Positions 35,212 to 44,865 of a stretch of DNA of 64,000 nt are shown here, in pieces. Each line of letters begins with the position of its first letter. Position 1 is the stretch's first letter. The notes under the pieces were generated by a model. The model worked only from the letters and a program-made list of their open reading frames with translations. It did no database searches and was not told the origin of the DNA. The position numbers and the translations under genes were made by a program. Source of the stretch: Oreohelix idahoensis (Eukaryota; Mollusca; Gastropoda; Stylommatophora; Oreohelicidae); contig JAMPIV010019840.1 of the NCBI GenBank assembly GCA_024509875.1, forward strand, positions 310,001-374,000, read 5' to 3'.

Positions 35212-36470
35212 TGGGGGGGGCTTTTACCCAAAGGGGGGGTGGGGAGATTGCAATTATAACACCGATTTTCAAAAAGGGGGGCATTTGAACAATTGGGGGC
35301 AAATCCCTGTCCCTGGTTAAATTGAGCAGAGGGGGTGGATGGGCCTAGGGGGGCCACATTGGATGAAGGGGGGGGGCGGATTCCGAGCAAACCGAAGTAC
35401 TCAATGGGGGGGGGGGGGGGGGGGGGGGGGGGTGGGTGGGGTGAAAGGGCCCTTGAGTTACAAGAGTGTAGATCCATCATTTGTTTCTCATAGATCTGGA
35501 AAAAGCGTTTGACAGGTCCCCTGGAGCGATACTTTGGGACTGTTTGGCAAGGTATGAAACATTCAAGCACCTCTGATTCATGCTGATGTTTAGTTTACAG
35601 AGTTATACAAGAGGGGCAAAGAAATTTTGTGAGGACAGCAAACTATAAGAGAATAGGTTCCAGGAAACTCACACTGGTGACAGACAATGGCGATTATCCT
35701 GTCACCTTATCTTTTTCATACTCTCTCATGGACGATGTCATCAAGGGCATGGGGGGAGAGAACAAGAAATATTTCAGGTGGGGTGCTTTGTCAGTGATTG
35801 CTAAATCGGGAGGACCCATCTCAATCCAACCTGCAGCGAGTCTGGAAGGGAAGAGTGGGAGAATGAGAGGGATGGTCATAAGCAGGGGGAAATCCATGGT
35901 GATATCACAGAAGGGGGAAACAGAAAGAAGTTGGGAGAACAGTTCTGGAGCAGTCACCACTTAGTTGGGAGAAACAGGTCCTGGTGCAGGGACCCGCTAT
36001 TATCTCGGAGCTATTTTATAGACCGAAAAAGGGGGGCATCAAAAAGAAGGAGGTGGCCACTCGAAAAGCAAGGGTGGGGGGGGGGGAGGGGGGGGGGGCA
36101 TAAATCGAGGATATCCTCAGCTGGTAGAGAAACGAAGATGGCTGTTATATCATTGTCCCAAGCTGGGGGGGGGGGGGGGATGCGAGTTGACTACAACTCC
36201 TCAAAAGCCAGATTCAAAAACCTCAGATATGAGGTTTGAAATGGTTGATTGTAACAAGAAGGGAGACATGGTCCGCAACCAGAAACGATACGTTAAAATC
36301 CCAACCCGCTGCAGACTACCTGTTCCGGGTACCACGACAAGCATGGGAAACAAAGAGCACAGGGATATTGTGTTGAGAGTTTAGATAATCTTTTCGAGAC
36401 TAGGGTGGGAACCAGGCCAGGTAAGAAGACAGGAAATGGTAACATTAGGGGGGCAGGAGTTTTCATAATC
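33800..36470 (+). pseudogene. RTE-A copy with corrupted sequence (poly-G, local duplications)
   Basis: Follows the RTE-A order from endonuclease (about 33820) to the C-terminus (about 36420): GATTTCAATGCCAGGGTTGG at about 34120, ATCCGGTCCG-type linker, motif A remnant AAAAAGCGTTTGACAG at about 35500, C-terminal blocks to 36420. Almost every line has extra or missing bases, repeated snippets and G insertions, with long G-runs at about 35029-35066, 35177-35209, 35405-35432 and 36068-36098. That pattern is unlike the point decay of the other RTE-A copies and looks technical. Frames within it, including proline- or glycine-rich ones, are meaningless. Confidence 0.75.
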
Positions 36471-36559
36471 TAATCTTAAAAACCGTAAGAAGAGATATGG
36501 TAACTTGAGATCACCAGTTGTCTCTCATTCAGACTCTAGAATAAAGGGTTCTTGACATT

Positions 36560-36715
36560 GTCTCTCTTGAGGAATTCTACACTTTATGTCCTCTTATATT
36601 TGACATATATTTTTAATGAACTAATGATGTGACTGTCAACAAATTCTACATGTCATGTCCTCTTATATTTGACATAAAGTTTTAATGAACTAATGATTTG
36701 ACTGTCAACAAAAGA
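36560..36715. repeat. About 75-bp direct duplication
   Basis: GTCCTCTTATATTTGACATA followed by TTTTAATGAACTAATGAT occurs twice in tandem. Confidence 0.8.
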
Positions 36716-36729
36716 CATTTATGTCTCTC

Positions 36730-37870
36730 TCATCACATCTTGAGCCACCCCCAAGGACCAGAGGTTGTCAACAAACTTTTGTCAAGTCTTCCTGTCCTGT
36801 GTCATCAGCTCTAGTTCTTTGTATGTCTTCTTCATGTCTGTCTCCAGTTCTCTTCTCCATGTGTGTCCTTGACCTTCCTCTAGACTTCTAGGAATGTTGT
36901 CACCAGGTTTTCTCAGTGTGTTTCATGTCAGTCTCCAGTATCTTCTCATCTCTGGTTCCACGAATGCTTATCTGGTAGTTGTCATCAGTTCTCAATGTGT
37001 TTCCTGCCAGTCTCCAGCATCTTCTCATCTCTAGTTCCACTGATGCTTGTCTGGTAGATGTCATCAGTTCCACATGAGTGATCTTGTCATAGCACTTCAA
37101 TCCTTCTATTCTATGTCGGCATCCATTTTAAGAAAGAGTGTAACTTCTTTGAATGTTGTTGTTCTCTGTGTTTCAAGTCATACAATAGGACTGACTTGAT
37201 GTGTTTCAAGTCATACAATAGGACTGACTTGATGTGTTTCAAGTCATACAATAGGACTGACTTGACGTGTTTCAAGTCATACAATAGGACTGACGTGACA
37301 GTAAAAGGTTCTTATTTTTGTAATGGATTTACTTTTTTTTCTGTATGTATGTATGATTCTACATCTTGTTGTGCTATTTCTTCAAGAGCAATATTTTTAT
37401 CATTTTCTGACTTTATTTTTATTATATTTGTTTTCTCCCTGTGTATTTTCAGACCAACTTGTTGTCACTTCTCATTAAGTATTTTCATTCTGTCATACAT
37501 GTGATTTCAGTTTTTGGACAGGAGAGCCAGTTCATCTGTAAAATCTAGATCATGAAGCTGTTTAATCAGAGTTTAGGTTTCTATTTGTTGAAGTTGATGT
37601 TTTCACAACCCAATCTGTAGCGTAGATTATTGAAATGGTAACAACAGGCATCCCTGTTGCACCTGAGTTCTTTATTTTTTCATTAGTGAAAAATGTTAAG
37701 TCTTCATGTGTTTTCTTCATTAAGTTAATAATCTTCATATTGCCTCATCATTTTCCAAAGTGGTTCTCTGTCTACACTGCCAAATACCTTTTCATAGTCT
37801 ACAAATCTAATGTAAAGAGTTACTTTCCATTTCAGACCTTGTTCCACTTTTATTCTCAATGTGACATTCT
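36730..37870 (-). pseudogene. RTE-D copy, minus strand, strongly decayed, with internal repeats
   Basis: Reads in reverse from the C-terminal end (about 36760) through the VLLYG block (about 37290) to the palm region (about 37560, LHDLDFTDELALLS) and near motif A (about 37790, VDYEKVFGSVDREPLW). Two tandem expansions lie inside: about 88 bp twice at 36900-37080 and 33 bp four times at 37168-37299. Many stops. Confidence 0.75.
37168..37299. repeat. 33-bp tandem repeat, four units, from RTE-D coding sequence
   Basis: Units start at 37168, 37201, 37234 and 37267. On the minus strand each encodes IKSVLLYDLKH, matching NVKSVLLYGSEAW of RTE-D, so an 11-codon piece of the LINE was amplified in place. 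Confidence 0.9.
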
Positions 37871-38117
37871 GATCTGTATAAATATATAAACCAATAAAAC
37901 GGTATTGTATCAGTTCTACAAATTAATGGTTCACAGGAAACAGGAACTGCTTTGTCTAGAAAAAGTTCTTGATAATGAACCTGTTAAATATTTGTCCTGG
38001 AACTAATAGTAAGATTATTCACATTTAATAGATGCACTTGTAAATCTTTTGTAAATCTCCCTTCTAATGCAGTTTGACCAGAGATCCTTTTTTCCATTCT
38101 GATGGTATTTATTCTCT

Positions 38118-38400
38118 CTCACAGACAGTTCCACAAAACAGACTCAACTCAGCAGACTGTATCCGCGAAATCCCCCTGACTTCCAGCCAGCAATCGAGGA
38201 GCTACAATTCAACTGTGAAAAGCCAAATAAGGAAGAAATAAAGAAAAACATAAAGCTTCTAACAGAAGGAAAAGAAGCTGGTTCTGATGACATTCCAGTA
38301 GAGGCTATCAAAGCAGAAATGGACACCTCTGCAGATGTTTTATACACATTACTGGGTACATTTTTTGTGGTTACAAATTGTCTACAGCAAGTGATAACTG
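38118..38400 (+). pseudogene. RTE-D-like RT N-terminal fragment
   Basis: Encodes ELQFNCEKPNKEEIKKNIKL and LTEGKEAGSDDIPVEAIKAE, the linker and first RT block. Related to, but more diverged than, the fragment at 38575. Confidence 0.75.
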
Positions 38401-38500
38401 GTCCTAAGCCCAACCCTCCTTAGTCAGCTCTCATGCCATGCCTGGAAGATAAGAGTGTTAGTAGTCCCTTAGCATCCCTTAGTAACCCACTAGTGTGATA
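38400..38500 (-). repeat. RTE 5'-leader fragment (same type as 50490-50545)
   Basis: The reverse complement shares GACTAAGGAGGGTTGGGC and the GGCATGGCATG/GCCATGCATG region with the leader of RTE-E at 50490-50545. Confidence 0.6.
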
Positions 38501-38574
38501 AGTAATAGCTTATGGCACATGAAATATTTTAATAGAAGTCTGTCAGTTTAACTTACTTAGAGTAAATCTAAGTT

Positions 38575-39011
38575 TTCATCAAGAACTAGCTGTAAGTACA
38601 GAATATTTTGAGGACCTTCTCAATAGACCAGCTCCACACAACCCCCCAGATATCCAGCCAGCAGAAGAAGAGCTACAAATTAACGGTGAAAGACCAACGA
38701 AGGAAGAAATAAAGAAAGCAATAAAGCTTCTAAGAGATGGAAAAGCGTCTGGACCTGATGGCATTCCAGCAGAGGCCATCAAAGCAGATATTGACATGGC
38801 TACAGAGATGTTATATAATTTACTTGGTAAAGTCTGGGAAAAGGAAGAGATACCAGCAGAATGGAAGGAAGGATATCTGGTTAAGTTGCCTAAGAAGGGA
38901 AATTTACAAGAGTGCACAAATTATAGAGGAATAATGTTACTTTCAGTGCCAGGAAAAGTATTAAACAGAATTATCCTTGAAAGACTAAAAGAGTCCATAG
39001 ACAAGAAACTC
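38575..39011 (+). pseudogene. RTE-D RT fragment (fingers)
   Basis: Encodes KLLRDGKASGPDGIPAEAIK, WEKEEIPAEWKEGYLVKLPK and YRGIMLLSVPGKVLNRIILE, then stops at KKLC where another RTE-D leader begins at 39012. Confidence 0.82.
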
Positions 39012-39655
39012 TGCCATCAATGGTACCTATACTTTGTAGCGGTATGGCAGCTTGCGTACCCTGACAATCCCCAGAGCTATGCCAGTGGGAGTTTTACTCC
39101 TGGTAGGTTCAACCAAGCTGGACTGGTCTGTGTGGGTAGGGGTCAGACAAAAGCTGGTCCTCCAGGTTGGGGGTTTTAGCATAGGGCTGACACCCCTGTC
39201 CATGTAAAAAAAAAACGATGAAGTTACGGAAACAACAATAAATGGAAAAACTTTGCTGCGGGATGAACATTCGGAGTCTGTGGCTTGTATGACTGTCAGT
39301 GGTGAAAGCCGAAAGGAAGCCACTGACATGAAAACGGATGTCCTGACCGCAAAACAGGATACAAGAATAGGATTTTGGAATGTCAGGACAATGAACGAGA
39401 CAGGTAAACTAAGACAGGTCACGGCAGAAATGAGAAACTATAGGTTAGACATCCTAGGGATAAGCAAGAGCAGATGGACAGGGGCAGGAAAAGTTAAAAC
39501 AGCAACAGGAGAAACAGTACTTTACTCCGGAAGAGAGGATGGACAGCACAATGAAAGCGTAGCCATTATTCTACAGAAAGGAATAGAAAGAACATTACTG
39601 GAATGGAAAACCATCAACAACAGACTGATAAGATTAAGATTGAGAGGGAGATTCA
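39012..39655 (+). mobile_element. RTE-D 5' leader and endonuclease start
   Basis: 39012-39250 is a non-coding leader also seen in reverse at 63395-63510 and partly at 61113-61195. It contains GGGAGTTTTACTCCTGGTAG. Coding follows to 39655, where a hAT-like element interrupts it; coding resumes at 42307. Confidence 0.82.
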
Positions 39656-39954
39656 CAGGGTTCGTAGCGACCTGGAAAAACCTGGAAAATGGGGAAAAAA
39701 ATTCCAGGCCTTGAAAAGCCTGGAAAAATGGCTAAAAGCCTTGAATTTTCTGCATCGGATCTGGAAAAAAATCGAAAGTTGTCCATTTTCAGTTATTGGT
39801 GGTATTTTTCGTTAAACTTCAGTTACCGTATAATTTTTACTTCCCTTTGTGCACTAAATCCATTTCCAGACATTTTCGTCGATTTGCGTTTTAGGCGATT
39901 TGTGTTAATGATGTGAACGCCTCTGTTGTTTCTCGAAAGCTACTGGGAAAAAAT

Positions 39955-40045
39955 TGATTTATAACCTCAGACCTAAGGGTCTTTTATATTTGGACATGCG
40001 CCCTAATATAACCGACTGGGCCAAAATGAGGCAAAACTTTAAAAT
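39955..40045 (-). repeat. R3 dispersed repeat, copy 2
   Basis: Inverted match to 6975-7085: TGCGCCCTAATATAACCGA and the AAGGGTCTTTTATATTTGGAC flank. Confidence 0.65.
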
Positions 40046-40539
40046 AAAAAACACCAAGAACTTGTCTCTACACATTCAAGTTGTGTTAAATCATTCATTT
40101 CAACTGAGGTAAGTAGGCCTAGGCTAATAAATTCATTTAGGCCTAGGCCTATCTGATTTATAAAACATTTAGGCCTACATAAGTGCAGTTTATAGATAGA
40201 CCTACTGTACTTGCGTCTGTAATTTACAATGTAGGCCTATTTACAGTTTTATTTTTAACCATGGCCAAAATTAGTGTTTGAATGAAATTTTTTGGATTAC
40301 AACTGCTTACGGGAATATGTTTGACAAAGTTTAAGATGATCAGGAATAGAAATTGATGGCGATTCCATATCCTATAGCCTACCCTGTTATCAGACCATGT
40401 CCCACTGTTTATTTCACCACATCTTTTGGAAATAAATATATTTTGAATGCTTTTTTATTATTTTTATGATGATGAGACATATCCCGTTCTCCTCTGCAGG
40501 GTTATAATTAGGATATGCCTAGGTCTACATTTTTTCAAT

Positions 40540-40930
40540 TCCAGATAACATGAATAACCGCCGATACATGAAAGTGTCATCACATCTGTCAAATCGCTGT
40601 AATTAAGATAAATGAAAATTACCAATTTTGTGCATAGACCTATGTTATTTAAAATTTTTTAAATAATTTAAAAATTTTTTTTTTTAATCGAAACAAACAG
40701 AAATGATAAAACAAAACAAACCCCAACAAAAACATCAAACAAAAATAGTATAGATGAGGAGGGAGTGTGTGTGTAAAGGCCTGATGTTTCCAGTTAGATA
40801 TTTAATAGATTTTAACTTATCATAAGTGTTATAAGGATATCATCATACCTTCACCCTCCCAATTACTATATATTAACTTTTGTTCTAGTTAAATATTGTT
40901 TGACTATATTATTCATGCGTTTAGAACTTT
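40540..40930 (+). repeat. Dispersed repeat with I/Jockey 3' UTR sequence, second copy
   Basis: Matches 28240-28453, and from 40757 matches 9957-10130 (GTAAAGGCCTG, then AATTACTATATATTAAC and TAAATATTGTTTGACTATAT). Confidence 0.65.
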
Positions 40931-41116
40931 GACTTGGTAAATATACATAGCTTAGGCCTACTTATAAGTTATTTGTGTGTTCTATTTTTTTTTTTTTTTA
41001 AACAGAAAAGAACACAACCCCAAGGAGCAGTTTTTCCCTCAGAAACATCAAAACCATCTAACACTACTCCCTCAGACACGTGAAAAACGTCTAACACTAC
41101 TAGGAGACCTACAGAT

Positions 41117-41215
41117 GTGACATCATTTGTGACCAAGGAAGAAACTCTCAGAGCTGAGATTATTTGGACTCTTTTTTCAGTGAAAAGTCACTTTAGTTTT
41201 AATTCAAATTTCATA
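41117..41215 (+). pseudogene. hAT-type transposase N-terminal-like fragment
   Basis: TSFVTKEETLRAEIIWTL then SVKSHFSFNS resembles the N-terminal region of some uncharacterised hAT-family proteins, from memory. It would be the remnant of the element's own gene. It then runs into piggyBac-like sequence, so the frame is a chimera. Confidence 0.45.
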
Positions 41216-41825
41216 AGCAACAAGGGACATATTCTCTTCTGTGGTAGTTTTTATTCAGCCTTCAGCTTTATTTCAAGACCTGAAATTCAGATTGGTGCAT
41301 TTGGAACACCTCTACACCTCACGGTAGAAGGGGAATGACCAAGTAAGTAAGTAAGTAAGCATTTGGAACAGTAGCTGAAAATAGGAAGCATTTTCCTGTA
41401 GCACTGAAGAAAAAACAACTCAAATTGAAAAAGACAAATCATCCTGTGTTTTGTGCAACAGAAGATAAGGCATGCCGACAGTCACCTGGCATGATACAAA
41501 AAGATTTAACCTTATATCTACTGTTCACTCCAATGTTAAAATAAACAAGACAAATTCTTTAGGGCAGAACAATTCAGAAGCCAGTGCTTGCAGAAAAATA
41601 CAGCACAAGTATGGGAGGTGTCGACCACTTCAGCAAACTAGCAATGTGACACCTTCAAAACCACAGGTCACAACAACACGACTTACTGAGCACCACTTCA
41701 TTGATAACCACACAGTCAAGGATTATCAACGATCCAGACAAAGACTCTTGCAGAGGCTACAGCTACATCTTCAACCCCAGTTAATGAAAAAAGCAGCTCA
41801 GACTCCAACTAGAGGTACTTAACTA
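41215..41825 (+). pseudogene. piggyBac transposase fragment, broken
   Basis: Encodes GHILFCGSFYSAFSF (family: LFxDxFYTS; Asp replaced by Gly), then IQIGAFGT, which after the 50-bp RTE-A insertion continues VAENRKHFPVALKKKQL (the GTVxxNRK block). In the next frame come VTWHDTKRFNLISTVHSN (W-D-K-R..LST block) and IQHKYGRC. The family is distinct from the 25554 copy. Two indels and the nested insertion break it. Confidence 0.72.
41309..41358 (+). mobile_element. 50-bp RTE-A micro-insertion with 12-bp target duplication
   Basis: Contains only the last bases of RTE-A (CCTCTACACCTCACGGTAGA, then the (AAGT)n tail). GCATTTGGAACA flanks it at 41297-41308 and 41359-41370. Removal restores the piggyBac frame FGTVAENRK. 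Confidence 0.93.
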
Positions 41826-42484
41826 CACAAACATTTACAAATGCTCATTGTCAGATGCCACAGACAGAATAGATTAAAAAAAGACAAACACGAAAAATAG
41901 TTGTTTTTTTTTGCATTTTATTCACAATTTTATTAGCCTTTTATGTTGATATACGTGGTTAATCGTTAAATCAGTACGCCAATCTAGCTTATTTTATTCA
42001 TTACCTTCCATGTCACTAACATTTTATTGTGCCGTCGTTGAACAAATTCACTAAAAACTGGGAAAAGATGCCTGTTTTTCAATCTTTTATGATTTTATAT
42101 ATAAAAAAAAAAATTCTTTTTAAAGAAATCTGCAAACACCCTTGGTAATGGGAGATGGTAATGCTCCGGATTGTTGGTCAGCAAAGTGATAATTATATCT
42201 GAGAAAATTAGATGAGGAAAATATTAGAGTTTCCCATCCTTGAAAATCACGTGCTGGACCTTGAAAAAGCCTGGAAAATGCTTGAAAAAATTTGCTATGA
42301 ACCCTGGATTCACCAACACTACAATAATACAATGTTACGCACCAACGAATGATAGCGATGAGGAGGTCAAGGATGAATTCTATCAACAACTGCAGAAAGA
42401 AATGGAAGACACACCTAGATATGACCTTGTTATAGTAATGGGAGACCTCAATGCGAAAGTTGGTACACACAATACATTTAAGGA

Positions 42485-42995
42485 AAGTAGGTACCACAAA
42501 ATGATTTTTGCTTGCACAGGAACACAAGAGAAAACAATGCAGTTTGGAAGCTCTTGGAAAACCATGAAATTGGGTACTTTATTTTTAAAAAGTGGAAAAA
42601 AAATAAAAATGTTATGGCATTTTTAAAAGTGTAGGGACTTTCGCAAAGTAGAAAAAGTTACATCACACCAACTTCAGAATGTCCCCGTTTTCTTAAATAT
42701 AATCTTAGAACCTTCTCTGACAAACAGCATATAGTCTGCAATACACTGATCACATAAAGAAGACTATAGGGCTACATCATGAATAATTATCAATATATTT
42801 GAGACCGACAATTGCAAACCATTACCGAAAAATGTAGTTTTTTGCATGAACATAAATTTTCACATCATATTTCAAAAAATATAAAAGGTACAAGCTTTAA
42901 ATATGTACATATTAATCTGCATACTACACAAATACAACCCAATTTTTTTCAGAGGATTTGAACATCTGTTTGTTCTTGTATAATTTTTTTAAATG
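42485..42995 (+). repeat. R2 repeat, copy 1
   Basis: Landmarks GTAGGTACCACAAAATGATT and AGTTACATCACACCAACTTC, then CTATAGGGCTACATCATGAA. Matches 61650-62175 except that the last ~130 bp are in opposite orientation. Confidence 0.85.
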
Positions 42996-43132
42996 TGTCC
43001 CAAGGCCAATTTGTCGCAGAGGAAGAAAAAAATGTGAAAATTCAGAAAAAAATTTTTTTTTAAATACTGTCCATATTTCAATTAAAAAATCATTTGTAGG
43101 CAATAATTAACAACATCTAAACAATAATTAAC

Positions 43133-43405
43133 GGGAGCCGCGCTGGTGTAATGGCTTCGGCGTTGTACTGGCGACCAGGTGTTCATGGTTCAAACCCGGG
43201 CGTCAGCGTTTGAAGAAATGTTTACGGCCGGAAATTTGACTGAATAACCTGAACGGCTCCTGTGATAAACCCTCTGTGGATGGGAAGGAGCGAAGCTCCT
43301 GACCGGGTTGGAAGGAAAGTCCTCAGGTTCCCCAGCCTCGCAATGACATGTCATTGGGCCGAAGGGCTGAAAGCCCAAGTGCCGCTGGGTAAGGAAAAAA
43401 AAAAA
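43133..43405 (+). mobile_element. SINE-C copy 2 with A-tail and target duplication
   Basis: Full SINE-C body and an A-rich tail (43394-43405). CAATAATTAAC flanks it at 43122-43132 and 43406-43416. The target was a 21-bp tandem duplication (43101-43121 repeated). Only about four differences from the copy at 9685. Confidence 0.92.
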
Positions 43406-43419
43406 CAATAATTAACAAC

Positions 43420-44865
43420 ATCTAAACGCTATTTTTTGATAAAACAACTGGTTACTAGCATTAAAAAATGTTTTTTTATACCATCGTAGTATGAGTCATA
43501 TGCAAAAGTAAAATTCCAGAAGTGAATTTTCTTTACATGTATAGAGCATTACAAATACTATTATTATATCATACAATGTGTGCATTGAAAATCGGGATGA
43601 ACCTGAAAACTTGAAAAATGCACAGCCTGCTTAAATTAAAATGTATATTAATTAACATGGATACGTGAGTCTGAACTATTTAAATCATTTTATGAAAACT
43701 GTTTATATATATTTATGTTTAAGGTAGGACTATCAACTAGTGCCTGCTAGTCCGGACATTTCAGTACGCCATCAGCTACTTAAGTTATGGTATTTTCCGG
43801 TCTCCTAGCCTTGACAATATGTCGACCATTGGCATTTGGTCTTGCGATATCATTCACGTTTGAGATCATAGTTCACCCTATTATGTTGCAAAAGAAACCT
43901 TCATTTAATTACCAATTAATTAAAACATGCATTTTTTATTCAAATTGGTAACTTTCTTAGCTTTTCAAGCTGTTGAAAAAAATTAGATTGATGTACGAAT
44001 GTCTGAAGTGGAGATTCAATCCACGCTGTTACACAAACTGTGCGATCATGTTAAATTACTAAATAATATTAAAACTATTGTAAATTTTACATTTGAAGTT
44101 CAAAACATTGTTAATAAGTGATACACTTACGTATAGTCAACCTCAAATCAGAAGATGTGATGATGTTTGAACAAGAGCCAATATAAGTGGCGTCCCGATG
44201 TTGATCGACATCGGGAGTTATCACGGCCCATGGAACAGCCTCGCTCTCCATCCTTCGCTAAAATTCTAGGCCTAACTTAAGCGATACAGAACTTACTTAA
44301 AGTCCATTCTCTCGACCGCCAAATATCAGAAGTCTTTAAAATTTCACACGAATAAAGAAAAATGGCTTCCAAATCTTCTCATACCTTGCAAAGAATTATA
44401 ACACCATTTAAAATGTCAAATTTGGTAAAATTTCAACTTCACTTCGAGATATCGACATTTTACACTTTGTTTTCTACAGTTTGCAATATATGAAACTAAA
44501 GATACACTTTTCCCCCTAAAAGTTGTGAAAACAGTGTGCAAATTAGTGGTTTGGCGGTCGAGAGACCCTCATTTGAATGAAGCGGGGTGAGACGAAAATG
44601 TTTGGAGTCAGAAGCGCGCCGAGGCAAACTACGCGTAACGTTGCCGTTTGTTTTTATTAGTAAAAAAATACTTCAATAGCTTTTATTTTATTTTTTAATT
44701 AATACACTTCAAAAGAGAAGAAGATAAAGAGTATCGTGATATAAATATTATTACAATCCGCTTAATAGCAAAGGGGCAGTGATGACTTAAACTTGACGAA
44801 TTTCCCTGAGTTTTCTCCACTTTCGTCCGTTTTCAACAGCACGAAGCGGGCACTTTGTTATACCT
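43420..44865. other. No gene recognised; contains a 15-bp inverted repeat pair
   Basis: CTCTCGACCGCCAAA at 44309-44323 is the exact reverse complement of 44550-44564, enclosing 256 bp in all. It could be a small MITE, but no clear target duplication is visible. Confidence 0.5.

Larger units (their letters stand above)
39656..42306 (+). mobile_element. hAT-like composite element with 6-bp target duplication
   Basis: Ends are CAGGGTTCGTAGC and GCTATGAACCCTG: 13-bp inverted repeats with one mismatch. GATTCA (39650-39655 and 42307-42312) is duplicated. Sub-terminal CTGGAAAA and CCTTGAAAA motifs recur at both ends. Inside are an R3 copy, I/Jockey 3' UTR-like sequence, a hAT N-terminal-like fragment and piggyBac debris, so the interior is itself a patchwork. 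Most hAT elements give 8-bp duplications; 6 bp is less usual. Confidence 0.72.
39253..42480 (+). pseudogene. RTE-D endonuclease domain split by a hAT-like insertion
   Basis: First part 39253-39655: DTRIGFWNVRTMNETGKLRQ (WNVRT with the catalytic Asn), LDILGISKSRWTGAGK (usual active-site Glu replaced, SKSRW instead of SETRW) and TATGETVLYSGRED. Second part 42307-42480: TTIIQCYAPTNDSDEEVKDE and YDLVIVMGDLNAKVG, the GDxNA motif. Deleting 39656-42306 with one copy of GATTCA rejoins RLRGRFT to NTTIIQCYAPTND in frame. The copy ends at about 42480 next to R2, with no RT. Confidence 0.82.

Noticed and set aside
35010..35570. Proline-rich (minus) and glycine-rich (plus) frames
   Set aside because: Produced by poly-G runs in a corrupted RTE-A copy.
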